Under the pieces are notes generated by a model. The model made no database searches. It saw nothing but the letters and a program-made list of their open reading frames with translations, and was not told the origin of the DNA. From the NCBI RefSeq assembly GCF_018918005.1, contig NZ_JAHLPR010000035.1:16279-80278 (forward strand): DNA of 64,000 nucleotides. The letters are read 5' to 3'. The first letter of the stretch is position 1. Every line of letters starts with the position of its first letter. Source of the DNA: Paenibacillus sp. MSJ-34. GTDB taxonomy: Bacteria; Bacillota; Bacilli; Paenibacillales; Paenibacillaceae. A program made the translations under genes and the position numbers. Positions 17,790-25,457 of this stretch are shown here, one piece after another.

Positions 17790-18704
17790 CTACCCCCTTA
17801 TATCCTTGCCCGTCAATTCCAGGAACACATCGTTTAAGGTTCCTTTGCGAATCTCCAAGTCTTGAAGCGCCGGCCGATGCCGTTCGATGATGTCCATGAA
17901 ATCCGACAAATCGCTCAACTCGACTTCATAAGCGGCGGAATTGCGATGGAAGGCGAACCGGTAGTCCCGCAGCAAGGCTTCTAAGGCTTGCTCATCTCCA
18001 GTGACGATATGCGCTTTATCTTTGGTGTATCGCTTTTTTAAAACTTGCGGCTCGTCAAACGCAATGATTCGGCCATGATCCATCACCGCGACCTTATCGC
18101 AAATTTCGGCTTCATCCATGTAGTGAGTCGTGAGAAAAATCGTGACATTGTTTTTCTGCTGCAGCTTGAGAATATACTCCCAAATATTCGCTCTCGTCTG
18201 GGGATCGAGCCCCGTCGTAGGTTCGTCCAGAAACAATACTTTTGGCGAATGCAGCAAGCTTCTGGCAATTTCGACCCGTCTCTTCATGCCCCCCGACAAG
18301 TTGCCGACCATCGCTTTCTTCCGTTCCGTCAAGTCGACGATTCGCAGGACGGAATGAATCCGCTCGCGCATGATCGATTTGGGTATGCCGTAAAAATGGC
18401 CATGCATGTTTAAATTTTCTTCCACCGTCATTTTGTTGTCCAGGGTGGAGTCTTGAAACACCACGCCGATGACGCTTCGGACCGCGTCTTGCTCCCGGCC
18501 GACATCTTTGCCGTCGATCAGCAATGTGCCGGAAGTTTTGTCGATCATCGTGCATAAGGCGTTGATAGTAGTGCTTTTGCCCGCGCCGTTCGGTCCCAGA
18601 AAAGCAAAGACGCTCCCGCGCTCCACTTCGAAGGAAACCCGGTCGACCGCCGTGAAATCGCCGTACCGTTTCACAAAATCCTTGACCACAATCATAGGAT
18701 CCAT
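17790..18704 (-). CDS. ABC-2 exporter ATPase (DrrA-like)
   Basis: This 304-residue ATPase has Walker A GPNGAGKSTTINAL, signature LSGGMKRRVEIARSLL, Walker B VLFLDEPTTGLDP and switch His in LTTHYMDEAE. The C-terminal extension of about 80 residues is typical of the DrrA-type daunorubicin-resistance class. It is paired with the ABC-2 permease gene immediately downstream. The preceding TetR gene stops 5 bases before this start, so the regulator and the exporter are one operon. Confidence 0.92.
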   Translation of the reverse strand: MDPMIVVKDFVKRYGDFTAVDRVSFEVERGSVFAFLGPNGAGKSTTINALCTMIDKTSGTLLIDGKDVGREQDAVRSVIGVVFQDSTLDNKMTVEENLNMHGHFYGIPKSIMRERIHSVLRIVDLTERKKAMVGNLSGGMKRRVEIARSLLHSPKVLFLDEPTTGLDPQTRANIWEYILKLQQKNNVTIFLTTHYMDEAEICDKVAVMDHGRIIAFDEPQVLKKRYTKDKAHIVTGDEQALEALLRDYRFAFHRNSAAYEVELSDLSDFMDIIERHRPALQDLEIRKGTLNDVFLELTGKDIRG

Positions 18705-18709
18705 TCCGA

Positions 18710-19363
18710 TTACCCGCTTTCCGTAGGATTCTTCGGACCTTGCGCCAGCATGTCAAGCAAATAAAGAAAGCTGCCTTTCTTTGCCCCCAATGTCGTTTCA
18801 ACCAGATACGCAAAGGCCGTTGCTTTTTGCATCAACTCATGAGGCTCCCACTTGAAAATTCCTTCATCAAATAAAAACTGGGAAGATACGAGCAAAAATT
18901 CCACCGTCTCTTTCGGATAAGGAGTCTGAAACGCGCCTTCCGCGACGCCTTGCTCGATCACCTCCGTCAATACCGGAGTCAGTTGAAGAATCGTTTCCAC
19001 CAAGCTTTTCTGGTGCATTTCCGCATTATTAATCCGGTGCAATTGCTCGATCATCGGTTCCTTCCGTCCGGTATCCGGTTTCTGCGCCATTAGAATCCGG
19101 AACAGTTTCTCGGGCGCATTCCATTCGGGATCGGAGGCGATCGATTTGGCTGCGTGGACCCCCATGTCGATGAAACGCATGACGATGGCATCCATCACTT
19201 CCTCCTTGGATTGGAAATAGTAATAGAACGTCCCTTTGGCAATTCCCACCTTTTGCAAAATATCTTGAATGGTCGTGGCGGAATATCCTTTTGCGGTAAA
19301 AAGCGACTCGGCCGCGTCCAATATTTCGTTTCTTCGTTCGTCAGGTTTTTTCGTAATTCTCAT
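18710..19363 (-). CDS. TetR/AcrR family repressor of the ABC exporter operon
   Basis: This 217-residue protein starts MRITKKPDERRNEILDAAES, with GGGAGGA 7 bases upstream; the GTG five codons earlier is inside that site. The HTH is GYSATTIQDILQKVGIAKGT followed by FYYYFQSKEEV, the classic TetR signature. The C-terminal domain is a helical ligand pocket without recognisable specificity. It heads the exporter operon and has a palindrome just upstream (19386-19402), so it most likely represses itself and the two exporters until a toxic ligand binds. Confidence 0.92.
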   Translation of the reverse strand: MRITKKPDERRNEILDAAESLFTAKGYSATTIQDILQKVGIAKGTFYYYFQSKEEVMDAIVMRFIDMGVHAAKSIASDPEWNAPEKLFRILMAQKPDTGRKEPMIEQLHRINNAEMHQKSLVETILQLTPVLTEVIEQGVAEGAFQTPYPKETVEFLLVSSQFLFDEGIFKWEPHELMQKATAFAYLVETTLGAKKGSFLYLLDMLAQGPKNPTESG

Positions 19364-19385
19364 TCGTATTCCTCCCACTCTATAG

Positions 19386-19402
19386 ACCGACCGTCGGTCG
19401 GT
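19386..19402. promoter_or_regulatory. TetR operator palindrome
   Basis: ACCGACCG-T-CGGTCGGT is a perfect 17-bp palindrome around a central base, 22 bases upstream of the tetR ATG. TetR-family operators often contain this ACCGACCGNCGGTCGGT pattern. Confidence 0.75.
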
Positions 19403-19572
19403 TAACGTGATTGTAACATTATGGAAGGCGTAAAATCAACGGGGAGACAAAGGCCGTCTTTCAATAATGTAAGCTTCGAATGTTCGAATGTAAGGGAAAT
19501 CGATACATGAAGCGGCGAACGGCGGCTATGATGAAGGAAGACAATCCGTTTCGGAATCGGGGGAAGTTGGAT

Positions 19573-20406
19573 ATGTTCAAAAAATCGTACAGCGATTTGT
19601 ATGTCTTTATCGCTTTTGTATATATTGCGACGACAGTGTGCATTTTCTCCGGCATCGAGTTGATTCAGGCGATCGGCCAGGCTACGCCGTTGCTCGGAGT
19701 CGTTCTGGTGCGGCTGCTGTTCCGCATGCGGGAAGAAAAGCCGCAGCCGTTAGGCTTGAAGAAATTGGGGGGAATTCGCTGGCATCTTTTTGCTCTATTG
19801 GCCGGCATCCCCGTTATGTTCAGCTTTTTGACGGCATGGCTGCTTGGCTTGGCGGATTTGCCCGCCCTCGCTTCGTTGCCGGAAGGCATCACGCAAGGGG
19901 ACCGTTTTATGATGATTTTGCGTGCGACGAGCGCGCCGTTGTTCCTGCTCATGCCGCTAGTATTCGCTTTGACCGAAGAGGTTGGATGGCGGGGATATTT
20001 GCAGCCGCGGCTAACGGATATCTTCGGGGAGCGAGGGGCCGTTTTTGTTACCGGTGCGATCTGGGCGTTCTACCATTATCCCTTCTATGCCGCGGGGTAT
20101 AACGATGCGGGCGACGTCGGAATCAACATGGCCCTGTTTACGTTGACGCTGCTGCCTTTGTCCGCCGTTATGGGCTGGATTCGAATCCGGAGCGGCAGCA
20201 TTTGGCCGTTAGTGCTGTTTCACGCGGTCATCAATCATCAACGTACGTTTTGGGAGAGCGTCTTTTACGAGAAACAGGAAGGGTGGAACTATGTGGCGGG
20301 CGAAGCGGGTCTCGTCTCGCTGCTGTTATGGACGATTATGGCCGTCGTGTTGTGGATGCCGAAACTGTCTCGTTCGCAAACGGCATCCTTGAGACGGTTT
20401 CCGTAA
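19573..20406 (+). CDS. CPBP-family intramembrane glutamic endopeptidase
   Basis: This protein has 277 residues from the ATG at 19573 (GGGGGAAG 8 bases upstream; two earlier in-frame ATGs lack a good site). Several hydrophobic helices surround the family motifs EEVGWRGYLQPRL (EExxxR), WAFYHYPFY (FxxxH) and LFHAVINH (HxxxN). These mark the Abi/CAAX protease family, multi-span membrane proteins involved in bacteriocin self-protection or prenyl-protein-like processing. The substrate is unknown. It is divergent from the tetR-ABC operon. Confidence 0.88.
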   Translation: MFKKSYSDLYVFIAFVYIATTVCIFSGIELIQAIGQATPLLGVVLVRLLFRMREEKPQPLGLKKLGGIRWHLFALLAGIPVMFSFLTAWLLGLADLPALASLPEGITQGDRFMMILRATSAPLFLLMPLVFALTEEVGWRGYLQPRLTDIFGERGAVFVTGAIWAFYHYPFYAAGYNDAGDVGINMALFTLTLLPLSAVMGWIRIRSGSIWPLVLFHAVINHQRTFWESVFYEKQEGWNYVAGEAGLVSLLLWTIMAVVLWMPKLSRSQTASLRRFP

Positions 20407-20498
20407 GGATGCCGGTTCGGATTAGATATATTTCCGGCGCTCCGGGAATCGTAGTACAATACATGTATGAACGACTCAGCAGACAAGGAGTGAAAGCG

Positions 20499-21290
20499 AT
20501 GGATTTGCAGTTGCAAGGCCGGACGGCGATCGTGCTCGCTTCGTCGAAAGGATTGGGCAAGGCGACGGCGCTGCAATTGGCCAAGGAAGGCGCGAATGTG
20601 ACGCTATCGGGCAGGAGCGAGGAGACGCTGCGGCTGGCGGCGGAGGAGCTGGAAGCGGCGGCCGGCGGGCGGAAACCGCTTGCGGTACAAGCCGACGTAA
20701 CGAAGGCGGACGATATCGCGCGGATCGTGCGGGAGACGGCGGAACGTTTCGGCGCCGTGGACATTCTGATCAACAATGCGGGCGGCCCGGCGCCGGGCAC
20801 GTTCGACCGGTTGACGGACGAACAGTGGCAGCAAGGCTTCGAATTGACGCTGCTCAGTTTCGTTCGTTCGATTCGCGAGGCGCTGCCTTATATGCGCAAG
20901 CAGCGTTTCGGGCGCATCGTCAATTTCACGTCGACGTCCATGAAGCAGCCGATCGACAATTTGCTGCTGTCCACAACGTTTCGCGTCGGCGTCATGGGCC
21001 TGGCCAAATCGCTCGCGTCCGAGCTGGCGCCGAGCGGCATCTTGATTAATACGCTCGGTCCGGGCCGGTTTGCGACGGATCGGGTATTGCACTTGGACGG
21101 CATTCAAGCCGAGGCGGCCGGCATGCCGCTCGCGCAGATTCAGGCGCAAGAAGCGGCCCGCATCCCGCTCGGCCGTTACGGCGAGCCGGAGGAATTCGGG
21201 CGGCTGGCGGCGTTTCTCGCCTCCCCGGCCAACAGCTATATGACCGGGCAAGCGCTCTTGATTGACGGCGGAGTCGTGAAGGCGATGTAA
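20499..21290 (+). CDS. SDR-family protein lacking the usual catalytic Tyr/Lys
   Basis: This 263-residue protein has the Rossmann signature ASSKGLGKATALQLAKEGA and NNAGGPAPG. In the active-site region, where SDR enzymes have YxxxK, it reads STTFRVGVMGLAKSLASE. The Tyr position is Ser and the Lys position is Arg. The C-terminus (SYMTGQALLIDGGV) is normal. It resembles the BKR-like SDR subgroup without a perfect catalytic tetrad. AAGGAG precedes the ATG. The reaction is therefore uncertain; it may bind NAD(P)(H) with altered or absent reductase activity. It is a single gene followed by a terminator. Confidence 0.85.
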   Translation: MDLQLQGRTAIVLASSKGLGKATALQLAKEGANVTLSGRSEETLRLAAEELEAAAGGRKPLAVQADVTKADDIARIVRETAERFGAVDILINNAGGPAPGTFDRLTDEQWQQGFELTLLSFVRSIREALPYMRKQRFGRIVNFTSTSMKQPIDNLLLSTTFRVGVMGLAKSLASELAPSGILINTLGPGRFATDRVLHLDGIQAEAAGMPLAQIQAQEAARIPLGRYGEPEEFGRLAAFLASPANSYMTGQALLIDGGVVKAM

Positions 21291-21330
21291 GCGCGGGCGG
21301 GGCGGCGCGATGTGCGTGAAAGGTCAAAGA

Positions 21331-21370
21331 GGAAGATGTTTGCTGGCCGGCAAGCATCTTCCTTTTCTTT
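21331..21370. terminator. Terminator between convergent SDR and gntR genes
   Basis: GGAAGATG and CATCTTCC arms enclose a 16-base loop and are followed by TTTTCTTTT; the run overlaps the gntR stop codon. Confidence 0.8.
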
Positions 21371-22092
21371 TAAAGATGGAGATAATCGTTCAGATCTTCC
21401 CCGGATAATTTCCTTTTTATTCGCAGAACGTTTCGTCTCAAGTTTAACATGACCAGACTAACCGCAAGTTTTTCGTCCTTCATCCGGATCGATTCGTAAA
21501 TTTGTTTATGCAGTTTATAGCTGTCTTTCAAATTATGCTCCGCGAACACCCTGTTCAACTCGTCGAGATAATGGACGTAATCGCTTTGGATGGACATGAC
21601 GGAATGAGACAAGACCTTATTGTGGGCTCCTTTTAAAATAGCCAGATGGAATCGCACGTCCGCTTTGGAGTACTTTTTATAATCATGGGTATTTTTCTCC
21701 ATGTCGGCGAGGGCGGCTTCAATTTCTTCCATATCCTCCCTTGTAGCGTTGCGAATGCAAAGCTCCACAGCTTTGACCTCGATCGCTTCCCGAAACTCGG
21801 TCATGTCGAGCAGTTCCTTGTCGGTAAAATTGACAATAATGCGATTGGGCGTCGAATCGGCTTGGTTGATATAATTGGATACAAAAGAGCCTTTCCCTTG
21901 ATGCGTCGTAATCAGTCCCATGGTGCGGAGCATTTGTAGAGCCGCGCGAATGCTGACTTTGCTGATGCCAAGCTCGGCATGCAATTCGCTTTCCGACGGA
22001 ATTTTGGTTCCGGCTTTCCATTCGCCCGTTTCGATTTTATTCAAACAATAATGGTAGACTTTGTCAACGATGCTTTGACGTTTATTTTCCAA
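21370..22092 (-). CDS. GntR/FadR-type transcriptional regulator
   Basis: This 240-residue protein, from a TTG start (AGGTGA 9 bases upstream), reads MENKRQSIVDKVYHYCLNKI. The winged-helix domain contains IPSESELHAELGISKVSIRA and HQGKGSFVS. The C-terminal FCD domain (about 90-230) keeps the metal-binding-type pattern EFREAIE...D...H..I (DVRFHLAILKGAHN) and ELHKQIYESI-like LHKQIYES. It is the last gene of the gntP-esterase-gntR unit and probably senses the imported organic or sugar acid. Repeated sites upstream of gntP (24457-24544) are its likely targets. Confidence 0.88.
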   Translation of the reverse strand: MENKRQSIVDKVYHYCLNKIETGEWKAGTKIPSESELHAELGISKVSIRAALQMLRTMGLITTHQGKGSFVSNYINQADSTPNRIIVNFTDKELLDMTEFREAIEVKAVELCIRNATREDMEEIEAALADMEKNTHDYKKYSKADVRFHLAILKGAHNKVLSHSVMSIQSDYVHYLDELNRVFAEHNLKDSYKLHKQIYESIRMKDEKLAVSLVMLNLRRNVLRIKRKLSGEDLNDYLHL

Positions 22093-22170
22093 CTTGCATT
22101 CACCTGACTCGCCCCGAAACTTTACCCGAAGTATACTATTAAAGCCGGAGCTAGTCAATGAAAGGGAAGG

Positions 22171-23001
22171 CTATAGGAAAGAGGGATCCTCCAACCCCTT
22201 AGCGTCGTTAACGATGCCGAATTTTCGAAGCATTACCGGCAGTTCGCGATTCCAAAATGCCCAATCATGCCCGCCGTCGCTTTCCTCGAAAGTATAGTCG
22301 AAGGAAGTGCGTTTCAGCATAAAATCGCGGAAGGCGATATTCGTTTGATATAGCGGGTCGCTTTTTCCGCAGCTATGATAAATGATAGGTTTGGGAACGT
22401 CCTTTGTATCCAGTTCGCCGGCGATGTGGAACAGGTCGTTTACCGTATGGGCCAATTCTTCTTTTCCGCCGAAAACGTTATAGAAATTATCCTCAAAATC
22501 CGAAACGGTAAACATCGAGCTCCGACTTGCCGCCTCCAAAGCTTCCGATGGAGAGATTGCGCCGGAAAGGCAGCCGGCCGCGACGAAACGATCGGGACAA
22601 TTCAGCGCCAATTTCAAAGCTCCGTAACCTCCCATGGACAGGCCGGCGACATAGTTGTCTTCCCGCTTATCGGAGGCCGGGAAGAAATTGCTTACCACGA
22701 TCGGCAGTTCCTGCGAGAAAAACTCGAAATAGCGGTGGCCGTGTTTGCTATCCGTATAAAAGCTTCGATGAGCGTTCGGCATTACGACGATAATATCGTA
22801 ATCTCTCACCAGCAGTTCGATCAGACTTTTGCGGAGCCAGGAAGTATGGTCGTCGGAATGGCCGTGCAGCAGATAGAGCACGGGATATTTTTTGTCCGGG
22901 TTCGGGACATGAGGCTGCTGTCTCTTCTCCGGAAGAAGCACTGTCATGGAGCTGTCCATTCCTAATGTGTACGAAAAAAAGTTGCAATTGATAAGTGCCA
23001 T
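22171..23001 (-). CDS. Alpha/beta-hydrolase, putative esterase (EstA/esterase D family)
   Basis: This 276-residue protein reads MALINCNFFSYTLGMDSSMT, then PVLYLLHGHSDDHTSW (oxyanion region) and NYVAGLSMGGYGALKLAL (GxSxG nucleophile elbow). An Asp follows near CGKSDPLY and a His in SDGGHDWAFWN. The order Ser-Asp-His and the length fit the putative esterase (tributyrin/feruloyl/S-formylglutathione hydrolase-like) family. No signal peptide is visible, so it is cytoplasmic. The start at 23001 is chosen because AAGGATGG lies about 9 bases upstream. Its place between gntP and gntR suggests it de-esterifies a compound imported by GntP; the compound is not identifiable. Confidence 0.85.
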   Translation of the reverse strand: MALINCNFFSYTLGMDSSMTVLLPEKRQQPHVPNPDKKYPVLYLLHGHSDDHTSWLRKSLIELLVRDYDIIVVMPNAHRSFYTDSKHGHRYFEFFSQELPIVVSNFFPASDKREDNYVAGLSMGGYGALKLALNCPDRFVAAGCLSGAISPSEALEAASRSSMFTVSDFEDNFYNVFGGKEELAHTVNDLFHIAGELDTKDVPKPIIYHSCGKSDPLYQTNIAFRDFMLKRTSFDYTFEESDGGHDWAFWNRELPVMLRKFGIVNDAKGLEDPSFL

Positions 23002-23037
23002 GCTTAAAACCATCCTTTTATTTTTATGAAAATGAAA

Positions 23038-24405
23038 TTATGAAACGAAGAAGCTGATAATCAGTAGAATGAAAAAAGTAACAAGGGCCGAAACGCCTGT
23101 AAAGACGGTCCAGGATTTAAAGGTAGATTTAATATCGAGATTTAAATATTCCTTGAACATCCAGAACCCGGAATCGTTGACGATCGAGAACGACGAAGCG
23201 CCATTGGCGATAACCAGGCCTACGAGCGCAAGATATGTCGGGGAAAGCGCCGCCGTTTGCGGCATAGCCGCCAAAATGCCCGCAGTCATCGTCATGGACA
23301 CGATTGCGGAGCCGACGGAGATTCGCAGCGCAACCGCGATGACGAACGCCACGACGATCATCGGCATGTTCAAGCCTGAGACGAAGTCGCCGATCAACTT
23401 TCCCGTTCCGGAATATTCGAGCATATATCTGAGGACGCCGCCGCCGGCCGTAACGAGAATAATGACCGCAACGGGGTTCAGCGCTTTTGTCATCATCTTC
23501 TCGATCTGCTCGGCTTTGAAACCGCGCCGAATCCCCAAGAAGTAAATGGCGAGAATGTTGGCGATCGTCAACGCTGCGAAAGGCTGCCCGATAAATTTGC
23601 AAATCGCTTTGATAGCAACGATGGCGTCCGATTCGGATTGAATCATGGCCGAACCTGTATTAAGCAAAATGAGCAAAATCGGAGCGATAATAATAAACAG
23701 TACGGTGCCGAACGAAACCTCTTTGACGTTGCTGTCTTTCTCGCTGGAAAGGAACGTCTCCGGTACCGGGACGAACATTTTATTGCCGACGATTTTCCCC
23801 AAAAAATAACCCGATACTACCCAGGAAGGGATAACGACAATAACGGCGATAAGCGTCATAATGCCGAGGTTCGCGCCGAGCTGCCCGGAAATAAGAATGG
23901 GGCCGGGAGTCGGGGCGATCATCTGGGACAAGCCGATGCCGGCAATCATCGGTATGGTGAATGCCAAGACCGATTTGCCCGTTTGCTTGGCGACTTGAAA
24001 GACAAGAGGCAGCAGGATGATGAATGCGGCGTCGTAAAAGACCGGGATACCGACGAGCAGCGAAGTAATGCCGATGGCGAAAACCGCTCTTTTGTCGCCG
24101 AATTTGCCGATCAAGGTGTTGGCCAGCACCTCGGCGGCTCCCGTAGCCGCAAGCAATCCGCCAAACATGGAACCGAGCCCGACGATCAGCGCGATGGAGC
24201 CGAGCGTGTTGCTGATTCCGGTTGAGAACGCTTTCAAAACCGTGCCGATTGGCATGCCGGAGCCGAAACCGATAAATGCCGCGGCGATCAAGATGGAAAT
24301 TAAAGAGTGAAGTTTGAGCTTGATAATTAGAAACAAAAGCAATGCAAGCCCCAGTAATGCAACAATGACCAGTCTGGTTGGGTCCGCGACGAAAGTCGTG
24401 TCCAT
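23038..24405 (-). CDS. GntP-family gluconate/organic-acid:H+ symporter
   Basis: This 455-residue membrane protein has about 12-14 hydrophobic helices, beginning RLVIVALLGLALLLFLIIKL. It contains the GntP-family segments GFGSGMPIGTVLKAFSTGI, GLGSMFGGLLAATGAA and IVNDSGFWMFKEYL. Length and motifs match gluconate/ketogluconate/glycerate permeases of the Ion Transporter superfamily. It is the first gene of a three-gene unit with an esterase and a GntR regulator. The substrate could be gluconate or another sugar acid. Confidence 0.9.
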   Translation of the reverse strand: MDTTFVADPTRLVIVALLGLALLLFLIIKLKLHSLISILIAAAFIGFGSGMPIGTVLKAFSTGISNTLGSIALIVGLGSMFGGLLAATGAAEVLANTLIGKFGDKRAVFAIGITSLLVGIPVFYDAAFIILLPLVFQVAKQTGKSVLAFTIPMIAGIGLSQMIAPTPGPILISGQLGANLGIMTLIAVIVVIPSWVVSGYFLGKIVGNKMFVPVPETFLSSEKDSNVKEVSFGTVLFIIIAPILLILLNTGSAMIQSESDAIVAIKAICKFIGQPFAALTIANILAIYFLGIRRGFKAEQIEKMMTKALNPVAVIILVTAGGGVLRYMLEYSGTGKLIGDFVSGLNMPMIVVAFVIAVALRISVGSAIVSMTMTAGILAAMPQTAALSPTYLALVGLVIANGASSFSIVNDSGFWMFKEYLNLDIKSTFKSWTVFTGVSALVTFFILLIISFFVS

Positions 24406-24456
24406 TTGTGATTCCCCCCTGTAGAAAATAGTAGCTGTGTGAACGAAATGAATTTG

Positions 24457-24544
24457 ATATAACTTAACTAATGTGTTGTAAGTTTTATTCGCAGTGATTA
24501 CGGCGTTTTTGTATTCATTTCATATAACACAACTAATGTGTTGT
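24457..24544. promoter_or_regulatory. Two direct copies of a putative GntR operator upstream of gntP
   Basis: A 23-bp sequence with core AACTAATGTGTTGT occurs at 24457-24479 and again at 24522-24544 (21 of 23 bases identical, offset 65 bp). The second copy contains the inverted repeat AACACA-actaa-TGTGTT. Both lie 50-140 bp upstream of the gntP start, where a FadR-type regulator would act. Confidence 0.55.
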
Positions 24545-24623
24545 TCCAGTATATGCCCATTCGATACGATTGTCAACTGGGGATTTTCCACATGGGGATT
24601 TTGCACCGAGTGTTTATCGTCTG

Positions 24624-24804
24624 TTGGAAATCGTCCAGTCAAAAACGCGGATTTTTCGATTGAAGCGGGTCTCTGTTGGAAAATGTCCAACGTATGAGGC
24701 TTAGTTTTGCTATTTGGGTGCGATTATGCGGTTTTCGTTGGACAAAATCCAACGAAAGGACGGACATTTCAATTCAGACGGAAAAACCGTTGGATCAAAT
24801 CCAA
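24624..24804. repeat. Four-palindrome array A (TTGGA-N5-TCCAA)
   Basis: Four 15-bp palindromes TTGGA-N5-TCCAA start at 24624 (last base G), 24676, 24738 and 24790, so the pitch is 52, 62, 52. Arms extend to 8-10 bp at the third and fourth sites (TTTCGTTGGA and CCGTTGGA with their complements). The sequence between sites is not repeated. Same architecture as the arrays at 32344 and 36441. No coding frame is convincing here. Confidence 0.8.
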
Positions 24805-24859
24805 CGGCGCTTGGGCCCGTTTCGCTTTTCGCACGGCTTGTTCGATGTCGTTGAACTTC

Positions 24860-25042
24860 TAGCGGAACTCACAGCCGTTATTTCAGCTCAATAGGGGGTT
24901 TGCAACATGTAACGGATCTAGGGGACGTTATTGTGCGGATAGAACGTCTTTTTGACCCATTTACAAGCAAATAGCGTCTCCTGCTTCCGTTAAAATTTCA
25001 ATTGTGCTAAAAAAACGAAAATAAGGGCGCTCGCTTCCGTTC
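24860..25042. repeat. Four-site array F (TAACG-N11-CGTTA type)
   Basis: Imperfect palindromes of the form TAACG-N11-CGYTA start at 24860, 24910, 24972 and 25022 (pitch 50, 62, 50). The first two are followed by TT and the last two are preceded by AA, so the whole 183-bp array has dyad symmetry. It lies 56 bp downstream of array A and matches the array at 50110 in geometry and site sequence. Confidence 0.7.
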
Positions 25043-25059
25043 ACATTGCTCGACCGGCG

Positions 25060-25457
25060 ATTCTGGGCTCGCGGGCAGGGCGCATGGCGTCGCCCGTTGC
25101 CGGCGCAAGTTCAAACGCTCGCCCCGCGCCCCCGCCGGCCCAGCGCCCCTGCCGTGCCGCGCCTCGTGCGCCCCCCGCCGGCCCAGCGCTCCTGCCGCGC
25201 CCCGTGCGCTCTGCGCAGCAGCCCCGCACGAGCCACGCGCTCTCGCCCCCCACGCGCGCCGCGCCTCGTGCGCCCGTCGCCGCCCGAGCGCGGCACACGC
25301 TCGCCCTGCGCGCTCGAGCCGCCCGGCGTCCGCATCGCGTGGGCTTGCAGTGCCTCATGCGCCCCCCGCCGGCCCAGCGCCCCTACCGCGCAGCGCCCCG
25401 TGCGCTCTGCGCAGCAGCCCCGCGCGAGCCACGCGCTCTCGCCCCCCACGCGCGCCG
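25060..25457. repeat. GC-rich degenerate tandem repeats abutting the yesN stop codon
   Basis: The stretch is extremely G+C rich compared with its neighbours. A unit of about 105 bp (GTGCGCTCTGCGCAGCAGCC followed by CCGC, through CGCCCCCCACGCGCGCCGC) occurs at about 25161-25263 and 25352-25458, and partial copies lie at 25122 and 25277. The second copy ends exactly where the minus-strand response-regulator stop codon (25458-25460) begins. Long open frames here are by-products of the composition. Confidence 0.75.

Noticed and set aside
24600..25042. CRISPR array
   Set aside because: Repeats are 15-23 bp palindromes with variable filler and only four units per array; there is no constant repeat of CRISPR length and no cas gene in the window.
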